Shown here piece after piece: positions 8,196 through 15,041 of a DNA stretch of 64,000 nt (within the stretch, counting starts at the first letter, position 1; each line of letters opens with the position of its first letter). Location of the stretch: the NCBI RefSeq assembly GCF_030270585.1, contig NZ_BSYI01000001.1:62001-126000 (forward strand), read 5' to 3'. The notes below the pieces were generated by a model, which did not search any database, had not been told where the DNA came from, and saw nothing but the letters and a program-made list of their open reading frames with translations. This DNA is from Paralimibaculum aggregatum. GTDB lineage: Bacteria; Pseudomonadota; Alphaproteobacteria; Rhodobacterales; Rhodobacteraceae. The position numbers and the translations under genes are program-made.

Positions 8196-9755
8196 TCACG
8201 CCTTGATCCACCAGCGCTCGATCGAGCGCCCGCCATCGAGCTCCCAGGCGCCGGACATCGCCTCGGGATGCCCGATCCGGTCGCTCAGCGCGAAGACGTT
8301 GTCGGCGAACAGCGGGATCACCGCGGCGCCCTCGTCGCGGATCATCACCTGCATGTCGCGGTAGAGCTCGGCCCGGCGGCTCTCGTCGAGCTCGGTGCGC
8401 GCCGCCTTCAGCAGGGCATCGAAGCGCGGCTCGCGCCAGAAGCTCTCGTTCCAGGCGGCGGTGCTCTCATAGGCCGCCGAGAGGATCATGTCGGCGGTGG
8501 CGCGGGTGCCCCAGATGCCGGCCACGAAGGGCTTCTTCATCCAGGTGTCGGTCCAGAACCCGTCGGTCGGCACGCGGGCGATCTCGAGGTCGATGCCCAC
8601 CGGGGCGAGCTGCTCGCGATAGAGCGTCACGCCGTCCACCGCGCCCTGGTAGAGCCCGTCGGTCACGCTGAGCGACAGCGAGACATTGTCGAGCCCCGCC
8701 TTCTTCAGGTGGTGGCGTGCGCGGTCCGGGTCATAGGCGCGCTGCTCGATGTCGGCGGCGTAATAGGCCATGGTCGGCGCCACCGGGTGGTCGTTGCCGA
8801 GCGAGCCATAGCCGCGCAGCACCTTCTGCAGCAGCGCCTCGCGGTCGACGCCGTATTTCAGCGCGAGCCGCAGGTCCATGTTGTCATAGGGCGCCAGCTC
8901 GGCGTTCATCGCATAGGTGTAGTGCAGCCCGCCGGTGGTGCTCGCCACCTCGATGCCGGACTTGCGCTTGAGCATGTGCACGGTCTTGAGATCGGCCTGG
9001 TCCATCACGTCGATAGCGCCGGTGAGCAGCGCGTTCTGCCGCGAGGTCGCGTCCGACATCGCCAGGATGTCGACGCTGTCGAAGAAGGCCCGGTCCGCGC
9101 GCCAGTAGTTCGGGTTGCGCTCCAGCGAGGCGCGCACGCCCGGCTCGAAGTTCTTCAGCACATAGCCGCCGGTGCCGATGCCCGAGGCGAAATCCGCCAC
9201 CCCGTCGCGCGCCGGCATCACCATCATGCGATAATCGGAGAAGATCGCCGGGAAATCGGCATTGCCGGCCTCCAGCGTGAAGCGCACGGTGAGGTCGTCG
9301 AGCCGCTCCATCCCCTTGATCGCGGTCATCAGCGCGCGGGCGCCGGAGGTGCTGCCGGGCCGCACATGGTGCTGCACGGTGGCGATCACGTCGTCGGCGG
9401 TCAGCGCCTTGCCGTCGTGGAAGGTGATGCCGGGGCGCAGGCGGAAGACCCAGCTGGCGGCGCCCTTCGAGCCCTCCCAGAACTCCAGCAGCTCCGGCTG
9501 CAGGCGGTTGTTGCCGTCGATCTCCACCAGGGTGTTGCAGAAGGCATAGCCCATGGTGCGCACGAAGGCGTGGCTGTAGGTGCCGGGGTCGAGCGAGTCG
9601 GTGGTCGAGCCGCCGCGCACGCCATAGCGGACATGGCCGCCGCGGCTCGGGGCGGCGGCACGGGCGCCGCCCGGCCAGCCGAGGGCGGCGAGGCCGCCGG
9701 CGGCCGCCATGGAGCCGAGCAGCGCGCGGCGGGTGGGGTCTGCGTGGTGTTTCAT
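8196..9755 (-). CDS. ABC transporter substrate-binding protein, family 5
   Basis: A 519-residue exported solute-binding protein of the DppA/OppA family. The N-terminus has a twin-arginine-like signal (TRRALLG, then a hydrophobic stretch ending ARAAA). Family features follow: LDPGTYSHAFVRTMGYAFCNTLVEID, FRLRPGITFHDGKALTADDV and a C-terminal YRDMQVMIRDEGAAVIPLF. It sets the specificity of the importer. The start is uncertain: the ATG at 9755 gives a normal signal peptide; an ATG at 9779 has no clear ribosome binding site and the AT-rich DNA further upstream looks like promoter. First gene of the operon. Confidence 0.88.
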   Translation of the reverse strand: MKHHADPTRRALLGSMAAAGGLAALGWPGGARAAAPSRGGHVRYGVRGGSTTDSLDPGTYSHAFVRTMGYAFCNTLVEIDGNNRLQPELLEFWEGSKGAASWVFRLRPGITFHDGKALTADDVIATVQHHVRPGSTSGARALMTAIKGMERLDDLTVRFTLEAGNADFPAIFSDYRMMVMPARDGVADFASGIGTGGYVLKNFEPGVRASLERNPNYWRADRAFFDSVDILAMSDATSRQNALLTGAIDVMDQADLKTVHMLKRKSGIEVASTTGGLHYTYAMNAELAPYDNMDLRLALKYGVDREALLQKVLRGYGSLGNDHPVAPTMAYYAADIEQRAYDPDRARHHLKKAGLDNVSLSLSVTDGLYQGAVDGVTLYREQLAPVGIDLEIARVPTDGFWTDTWMKKPFVAGIWGTRATADMILSAAYESTAAWNESFWREPRFDALLKAARTELDESRRAELYRDMQVMIRDEGAAVIPLFADNVFALSDRIGHPEAMSGAWELDGGRSIERWWIKA

Positions 9756-9863
9756 GTGCCGGGCCAAGGCGTCCTCCATCTGGCAGATCGTGGTGCTTGT
9801 CACCTTCTGGAGAGAGCTGATACAGATGAACCAGATTGGAAAAAATTGATCTTTTCTTTCCCG

Positions 9864-9886
9864 ATCGTTCAGAACATGTGAACGAT
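9864..9886. promoter_or_regulatory. Inverted repeat upstream of the transporter operon
   Basis: Perfect 8-bp arms ATCGTTCA and TGAACGAT separated by 7 bp, about 110 bp upstream of the binding-protein start and within AT-rich DNA. A likely operator. Its CGTTCAG core also occurs within the LysR upstream region (near 3739-3745), which would fit one regulator acting at both places. Confidence 0.45.
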
Positions 9887-10393
9887 TCATGCGTTATCCA
9901 TCGGCCGGATGACCGGAAGCCCCGGCACCCGCGCAACCGCCGCTTCGCGCATCCCGGCAGCCGCCTGGATCAAGGCGCGGGCCGCGCCGCAGGTTGCCTT
10001 TGGCGATCGTAAAATCCCCTCCGTTTCAACCATGTAACCGGATCGGCATGCAGATCTCCCTCCCCCGTCCCGCCCGACCGCGGCGTTGCCCGGCGGGTGC
10101 CCGGGGCGATGGATCGCGGCGAGCCCCCATGGCCGGGCGGCTCCTCGGGAGCGGCGGGCGGCCTGCGCCGGATCGGGCGGAGCAGGCGCTCCGACGGCGG
10201 CGGGCCCTGCCGCCGGGGCCATGACGGCGCCCCGCGGCGCCGGATGCCGCACAGTCTCGAAGGTCCGGGTGCCGAAGGCGGGCGCGCGGATGATGCCGCC
10301 GCCGGGCTGCACGCAGGGACCGAGGCCGGCCGGTTCGCGCCGTCGCCCGGCGCCGCACCGCAGCCCCCTCCGGCCCCCGGCCCGCCAGGCGAT

Positions 10394-10409
10394 GTCAGCC
10401 TCCCGTCAG
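10394..10409 (+). promoter_or_regulatory. Direct repeat GTCAG-N6-GTCAG
   Basis: Two GTCAG half-sites 11 bp apart, start to start, lie 25 bp before the PepSY-like gene. OmpR/PhoB-family regulators bind direct repeats with this one-helical-turn period. A matching repeat lies beyond the kinase gene at 12985-13000. The short distance to the start codon is a weakness unless the true promoter lies further upstream. Confidence 0.4.
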
Positions 10410-10433
10410 CCTCACGCGCCGAGAGTCGCGCCC

Positions 10434-10874
10434 ATGACCGAGCGATCCGCCCCTCCGGCGCCCCCGCAGCGCCCGCATCTGCCGGTGCTCAGCCGCCGCG
10501 CCCTCGCCGGGTGCCTGCTGGCCGTCGCCGGCGCCCTGCTCGGCGCCGGGAGCGCCCGGGCGCAGGGCCGGCGGCAGCGCCAGGGGCGCCAGGGCCGCCA
10601 GGGCCGCAGGTCGCCGCAGATGCGCCGGGCCGACCGGCAGGCGCTGCGCGAGGCGGTGCGCCGCGGCGAGGTGCGCCCGCTGCGCGAGCTGATGGCCGAG
10701 TTCGAGGCGCGCACCGGCTTCGAGATCATCGACATCCGCCTGCGCCGGCATGGCGGCGATTTCCTCTATGGCTTCAAGGTCATCACCGAAGGCGGCCTGA
10801 TCGACACGCTGGTGATGAACGCCGCGACCGGGGAGATCATGACCCTGCGTGACGCCCGCACGCGTTACCGCTAG
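10434..10874 (+). CDS. Exported PepSY-like protein
   Basis: A 146-residue protein with a signal sequence (VLSRRALAGCLLAVAGALLGAGSARA), a short basic Gln/Arg/Gly linker, and a C-terminal domain of about 80 residues (ALREAVRRGEVRPLRELMAEFEARTGFEIIDIRLRRHGGDFLYGFKVI) that resembles the PepSY fold. Small periplasmic PepSY proteins are often encoded beside two-component systems and may modulate the sensor. The gene ends 27 bp before the response regulator, so it is probably the first gene of that operon. The start is chosen by the signal sequence; the ribosome binding site is weak. Confidence 0.75.
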   Translation: MTERSAPPAPPQRPHLPVLSRRALAGCLLAVAGALLGAGSARAQGRRQRQGRQGRQGRRSPQMRRADRQALREAVRRGEVRPLRELMAEFEARTGFEIIDIRLRRHGGDFLYGFKVITEGGLIDTLVMNAATGEIMTLRDARTRYR

Positions 10875-10901
10875 TCTGACCTTGCGGAACGGAGGAGAGC
10901 G

Positions 10902-11579
10902 ATGCGCCTTCTCGTGGTGGAGGACGAGCCGAAGCTCGCGGCCGATGTCGTCCGGGCCCTCGAGGGCGCGGGCTTCGTGGCGGAGACCTGCGCCGATGGC
11001 GAGGAGGCCTGGTTCCGCTGCGAGACCGAGGACTACGCCGCCGTCGTGCTCGATCTCGGCCTGCCCCGGCTCGACGGGCTCTCGGTGCTCAGGCGGCTCC
11101 GGCAGGCCGGGATCGCGACCCCGGTGCTGATCCTCACCGCCCGCGGCAGCTGGACCGAGCGGGTCGACGGGATCGATGCAGGGGCCGACGACTATCTCGT
11201 CAAGCCGTTCCGCATGGAGGAGCTGCTGGCGCGGCTGCACGCGGTCCTGCGCCGGTCTGCCGGCAAGGGCGCCTCGACGCTGGCGATCGGGCGGCTGACG
11301 CTCGATGCCCGGCAGATGCGGGTCAGCGTGGACGGCACCCCGGTGCCGCTCGCGCCGCTCGAATACCGCGCGCTGGCGTTCCTGATGTACAATGCCGGGC
11401 GCGTCGTGCCGGCGCACGAGCTCGCCGACCATGTCTACGGCGTCGACGGGCTGCGCGAGGCCAACACGCTCGAGGCGCTGATGAGCCGGGTGCGCCGCAA
11501 GCTGAAGGTCGAGGCGATCGAGACCCGGCGCGGCTTCGGCTACATCGTGCCCGAGAACGCACCCGGCTCCGCGCCGTGA
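10902..11579 (+). CDS. OmpR/PhoP-family response regulator
   Basis: A 225-residue response regulator with an N-terminal receiver domain (acidic pair EDE at 7-9, phospho-acceptor Asp51 in LDLGLPRLDG, conserved Lys in DDYLVKPF) and a C-terminal winged-helix DNA-binding domain starting near residue 125 (LTLDARQMRVSVDG; EALMSRVRRKL). The subfamily resembles QseB/PhoP/TctD. GGAGGAG precedes the ATG. The stop codon overlaps the GTG start of the kinase by 4 bp, implying coupled translation. Confidence 0.94.
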   Translation: MRLLVVEDEPKLAADVVRALEGAGFVAETCADGEEAWFRCETEDYAAVVLDLGLPRLDGLSVLRRLRQAGIATPVLILTARGSWTERVDGIDAGADDYLVKPFRMEELLARLHAVLRRSAGKGASTLAIGRLTLDARQMRVSVDGTPVPLAPLEYRALAFLMYNAGRVVPAHELADHVYGVDGLREANTLEALMSRVRRKLKVEAIETRRGFGYIVPENAPGSAP

Positions 11580-12946
11580 ACCGGCTCTCGCTCCGGCTGC
11601 GCATCGTCCTGCTCTCGGCGCTGTCGCTCGGGGCCTCGCTGCTCCTGGCCTGGGCGCTGCTGACCCGCCTGTTCGAGGCGCAGATCGCGGCGCGGCTCGA
11701 GGCCGAGCTGACCGGCCATCTGGCGCAGCTCACCCGCTCGGTCGAGATCGGCCCGGACGGGGCGGCGGCGGTGATCGACCGGATGCCGGGGGACGGGTTC
11801 CGCCGGGCCTTCGGCGGGCTCTACTGGCAGGTCTCCGGGCCCGGGCAGGCGCCGCCGCTGACCTCGATCTCGCTCTGGGACGAGACGCTGGACCTGCCGC
11901 CCGCCAGGGCAGGCTTCGGCGCGGTGGTGCGGCACGACCGCCTGCCCTTCCTCGACACCGAGCTGATGGCGCTCGAGCGCCGGGTGGTCCTCGCGGCACC
12001 GGGCGGCCCCGAGGTCGGGGCGCCGCTGCGCCTCGCGGTGGCGGCCGACCGCGCCGCGCTCGAGGCGGCGAAGGCCGAGTTCGGCGACGACGTGCTGGTT
12101 CTCGTCGCCCTGCTCGGCGGCTTCCTGGTCGCTGCCGGGGCGGTGCAGATCCATTTCGGCCTGCGCCCGCTGGCGCGGCTGAGCGCCCGGCTCGACGGCA
12201 TGCGGGCAGGCCGGGCGGAGCGCCTCGAGGGCCGCTTTCCGGGCGAGATCCAGCAGCTCGTCGACGCGCTGAACGCGCTGCTCGGCGCGCGCGAGACGAT
12301 GGTGGCGGAGGCGCGCGCGCGGGCCGGCGATCTGGCCCACGGGCTCAAGACGCCGCTCTCGGTGCTCGCGGCGGAAAGCCGGCGCCTCGCGGCGGCGGGC
12401 GACGCCGAGGGGGCCGCCGAGATCGCGGCGCAGATCGAGCGGATGGACCGCACCATCGAGCGCGAGCTGGCCCGCGCGCGGGTGCGCGGCGGGGCCGGGA
12501 TCGGCGCCGCCGCGACACCGCTGGCCCGCGCCGCCGACCGCCTGCTCGGCGCGCTCGCACGCATCTCGGGCGAGGACGGCCCGGCCTGGGAGCGGACCCT
12601 GCCCGAGGGGCTCGCCGTCGCGGTCGACCCGGTCGATCTCGAGGAAGCGCTTGGCAATCTGCTCGACAACGCGCGCAAATGGGCGCGCGGCCGGGTGCGG
12701 CTCTCGGCCGGCCGGGCGGCGGGGGAGATCTGGGTCGCGGTCGAGGATGACGGGCCCGGCATCCCGCCCGAGGCGCGCAGGCAGGCGCTCGCGCGCGGCG
12801 GGCGGCTCGACGAGACCACGCCCGGCACCGGTCTCGGCCTCGCGATCGCCGGCGACATCGCCGCGCGCTATGGCGGGCGGCTCGAGCTCGGCGCGGGCGC
12901 GTTCGGCGGGCTGCGCGCGGCGCTCGTGCTGCCCGCGGCGGGCTGA
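11576..12946 (+). CDS. Sensor histidine kinase, PhoQ/QseC-like
   Basis: A 456-residue membrane kinase. Topology: membrane helix at about residues 8-30, periplasmic sensor domain to about 178, a second helix (VLVLVALLGGFLVAAGAVQIHF), HAMP-like linker, then the phospho-acceptor box HGLKTPLSVL with His255, and an ATPase domain with N-box (EEALGNLLDNARKWA), DDGPGI and TGLGLAIA. The HGLKTPL box is of the PhoQ type. Starts with GTG inside the regulator stop. The sensor domain shows no recognisable ligand motif, so the stimulus is unknown; PhoQ-like sensors respond to divalent cations, peptides or acidity. Confidence 0.93.
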   Translation: MNRLSLRLRIVLLSALSLGASLLLAWALLTRLFEAQIAARLEAELTGHLAQLTRSVEIGPDGAAAVIDRMPGDGFRRAFGGLYWQVSGPGQAPPLTSISLWDETLDLPPARAGFGAVVRHDRLPFLDTELMALERRVVLAAPGGPEVGAPLRLAVAADRAALEAAKAEFGDDVLVLVALLGGFLVAAGAVQIHFGLRPLARLSARLDGMRAGRAERLEGRFPGEIQQLVDALNALLGARETMVAEARARAGDLAHGLKTPLSVLAAESRRLAAAGDAEGAAEIAAQIERMDRTIERELARARVRGGAGIGAAATPLARAADRLLGALARISGEDGPAWERTLPEGLAVAVDPVDLEEALGNLLDNARKWARGRVRLSAGRAAGEIWVAVEDDGPGIPPEARRQALARGGRLDETTPGTGLGLAIAGDIAARYGGRLELGAGAFGGLRAALVLPAAG

Positions 12947-12984
12947 GCTCCCAGGCCCCCGCCTCCCCCCGCCCCCCACGCTTC

Positions 12985-13000
12985 CTGACATCGCGCTGAC
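12985..13000 (-). promoter_or_regulatory. Direct repeat GTCAG-N6-GTCAG (minus strand)
   Basis: CTGAC-N6-CTGAC on the plus strand, the reverse complement of the repeat before the PepSY gene, with the same 11-bp period. It lies between the kinase gene and the small exported protein, 95 bp before that start codon, a plausible position for an activator site. Confidence 0.42.
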
Positions 13001-13036
13001 GGCCGCGGTCAGGCTCGGCGCAGCCGGCGATTCGTA

Positions 13037-13094
13037 GGGTGTCTCCATCGGACGGCACGGGGCCGTCCAGGCCAGAGACCCGAAGGAGACACCC
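13037..13094 (+). promoter_or_regulatory. 5' leader stem that sequesters the ribosome binding site
   Basis: GGGTGTCTCC at 13037-13046 is perfectly complementary to GGAGACACCC at 13085-13094, which contains the Shine-Dalgarno GGAG and ends at the base before the ATG. Inside it is a second hairpin, GGACGGC (13050-13056) with GCCGTCC (13062-13068). When folded the binding site would be hidden. This suggests post-transcriptional control (thermometer, small RNA, protein or ligand); I do not recognise a known riboswitch class. Confidence 0.6.
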
Positions 13095-13403
13095 ATGACC
13101 AGGACCTCGATCCTCGCCGCCGCCCTCGTCGCCGCCCTCGCCGCCCCGGCGCTGGCCGGCCCGGCCGCCACGCCGGGCGTGGACCACCGCGAGCACCGCC
13201 AGGCGCACCGCATCCATGCCGGCATCCAGGACGGGCAGATCGGCCTGCGCGAGAGCTGGCGGCTGATCCGCGGCCAGGTCGGCATCCGCCGCGCCGAGCG
13301 CCGCGCCAGGAGCGACGGCCATGTCGGCCTCGGCGAGCGGGTGCGCCTGCACCGCCAGCTAAACCGCCAGAGCCGCCGCATCTTCCGCGCCAAGCACAAC
13401 TGA
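13095..13403 (+). CDS. Small exported Arg-rich protein
   Basis: A 102-residue protein with a clear signal peptide (residues 1-21, cleavage after LAAPALA) and a very basic mature part rich in Arg, His and Gln. Two similar units, DGQIGLRE at 46-53 and DGHVGLGE at 74-81, repeat at 28 residues, each preceded by an arginine-rich helix. Small secreted proteins of this kind occur as uncharacterised families in Rhodobacterales. GGAG precedes the ATG at good distance but lies in a leader stem. The position after a two-component operon suggests it is a target. No function is known to me. Confidence 0.75.
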   Translation: MTRTSILAAALVAALAAPALAGPAATPGVDHREHRQAHRIHAGIQDGQIGLRESWRLIRGQVGIRRAERRARSDGHVGLGERVRLHRQLNRQSRRIFRAKHN

Positions 13404-13409
13404 GGGGGC

Positions 13410-13441
13410 CGGCCCCGACCCCGCCGCGGGCTCCGGGGCCG
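13410..13441 (+). terminator. GC hairpin between two genes
   Basis: CGGCCCCG at 13410-13417 pairs with CGGGGCCG at 13434-13441 in the 63-bp gap after the small exported protein. There is no T-run, so it could be an attenuator or processing hairpin rather than a full terminator. Confidence 0.3.
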
Positions 13442-13466
13442 CGCCCTGCACAGAGGAGGACCAGCC

Positions 13467-14444
13467 ATGTCCGCAGTCATGACCAACGGCGTCGGCGACT
13501 TTCTCGACGCTCCGATCACCCGGCGCTATCTCGCCGAGATCGTCGACGACACCGAGACCGCGCTCACCCGCGCCCAGCGCAACATCCGCAGCGGCGCGCT
13601 GGCCCAGTGCAAGCCCGGAACGCTCGGCACCTACAAGTCCGACAGGGCGGCGCTCGAGGCGGCGAGCGCCGATTTCCACGACGAATGGAACCGCGCGATC
13701 AACGACGAGGTCGAGACGCTCGACGATTTCCAGGACGCCTATCAGACGCTGCTGCTCGCGCTCGAGCTGCTGGAGCGGGAGAACGTCGCCTTCACCGCCG
13801 TGGTGACGACCGATCTCGGGGCGAAGCTGGCGAAGTATTTCGGCATCCTGATCCTGTTCAGCCCGCTCGCGGATCGCTTCGCCAGGCTCAGGCGCGATCT
13901 CGACGGGATCATGTCCGATCTCGTCCGGGCGAAGCGCGCGGCCAAGGCGAAATCGGCGAAGGCGGCGCTCGCCATCTGCATCGCCGGCGCGGCGGTCGCG
14001 CTCGGCCCGATGTCGCTCGGCATGACCATCGGCGTCGCGCTCGGCACCACCGCCGTGGGCCTCGTGATCGACGAGGTGGTGGGCAACGGCGCCTCGGGCG
14101 GCGCGCTCCAGAACGCCAACAAGGGCGCGGGCGCGGCGGCCAAGATCCTCAACGCCAACCTCAAGGAGCCCTACAAGGGCGTGGGCACGATCGTCTCGGG
14201 GGTGGCCGCCGTCGTCGCCACCGGGGATGCCGCGGCGGCGATCGTCCGGAAGACCCGGCTCGAGGCCCGCGCGAAGAAGCTCGAGGCCGACTACAAGGCG
14301 CTGCTCAAGGAGCTGAAGATGCTCGTCGCCAAGGTCTCCGTGGCGCAGAAGGAGGCGAACGCGGCGCATCGCGAGGCGCTGAGCAAGGCGGGGCGGTTCC
14401 GCTCCCAGACTGGCGCGCGGAAGGGGCTCTTCGCCGGCGGCTGA
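13467..14444 (+). CDS. Unrecognised long helical protein with hydrophobic hairpin
   Basis: A 325-residue protein I do not recognise. No signal peptide. Predicted by eye: a helical N-terminal half, an amphipathic patch at 123-134, a strongly hydrophobic Gly/Ala-rich segment at 166-201 broken by Gly-Pro at 180 (hairpin-like), a second hydrophobic stretch at 238-251, and a basic heptad-like coiled coil at 262-306. Long helices around a hydrophobic hairpin are the plan of alpha-helical pore-forming proteins (ClyA/Hbl type), but no sequence identity is claimed. GAGGAGG precedes the ATG. It follows the Arg-rich exported protein by 63 bp and may share its transcript. Confidence 0.75.
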   Translation: MSAVMTNGVGDFLDAPITRRYLAEIVDDTETALTRAQRNIRSGALAQCKPGTLGTYKSDRAALEAASADFHDEWNRAINDEVETLDDFQDAYQTLLLALELLERENVAFTAVVTTDLGAKLAKYFGILILFSPLADRFARLRRDLDGIMSDLVRAKRAAKAKSAKAALAICIAGAAVALGPMSLGMTIGVALGTTAVGLVIDEVVGNGASGGALQNANKGAGAAAKILNANLKEPYKGVGTIVSGVAAVVATGDAAAAIVRKTRLEARAKKLEADYKALLKELKMLVAKVSVAQKEANAAHREALSKAGRFRSQTGARKGLFAGG

Positions 14445-15041
14445 GCGGCCCTCCGCGCGGTCCCGGCTCCGGTGCGGAGCGGCACCGGGGCGGGCCCCGG
14501 ACCGGCGCCGAAGGCGGGCGCCCCGGAGCATCGCAGCCGGCGCCGGCCCGACGGCCGCGGGGCCGCGGGCGGCCTCGCCCTCGGCGCGGCGCGGGAGCGG
14601 CTGCGGCAGCGCCAACCCCGCCGCCGGCCCCGGGGATCTCGCGGGAACCGCTGCGGCGGGCGGCAAGCGCCGCGGCCACCCCGGCCTCGCCGAAAACGCC
14701 CGGCATTTCCCGAGGCGCAGTCGGCGCGAGGGCCGCGGCCCGCACGGAAACGGCGCCGGCTCACGGGCGAGCGCCGTCCCCCGCGGGCTGGAGATGCGCA
14801 GCGACATGCACTGCCCCGGGCTGGCGGAAGATAGCCTCGGCAGGGATGCCCCCGGACGGACCGGCACGGCGGTTTCCCGCACCTCGCCATTGCCGCCCGG
14901 CGTCGCGATCCCGGCCCCCCGGGAGTGCCGCCCACCAGGAACGCCGCCGGCCGGAAGCGCCGCCCACCGGGAGCGCCGCCGACCGGAAGCGCCGCCGGCC
15001 GGAAGCGCCCCCGCCGGAAGCGCCGCCCGCCGGGAGCGCCG
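14445..15041. other. Non-coding GC-rich region
   Basis: No gene supported. It lies between two convergent genes, so promoters are not expected. Its right end is a 16-bp tandem repeat array. Confidence 0.5.
14927..15037. repeat. 16-bp tandem repeat, seven units
   Basis: Seven consecutive imperfect copies of a 16-bp unit, consensus GCCGCCSRCCGGAAGC (one copy is 15 bp), begin 5 bp downstream of the antiporter stop codon in the direction of its transcription. A minisatellite; copy number is likely to vary between strains. Confidence 0.85.

Larger units (their letters stand above)
9756..10433. other. Intergenic region between divergent operons
   Basis: No convincing gene. The left part (9790-9890) is AT-rich for this genome and probably holds the promoter of the transporter operon. 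The remainder is GC-rich with open frames on both strands but no start, ribosome binding site or recognisable protein. Confidence 0.5.

Noticed and set aside
14927-15037. CRISPR-like array
   Set aside because: Units are 16 bp with no spacers and no cas genes nearby; a simple minisatellite.
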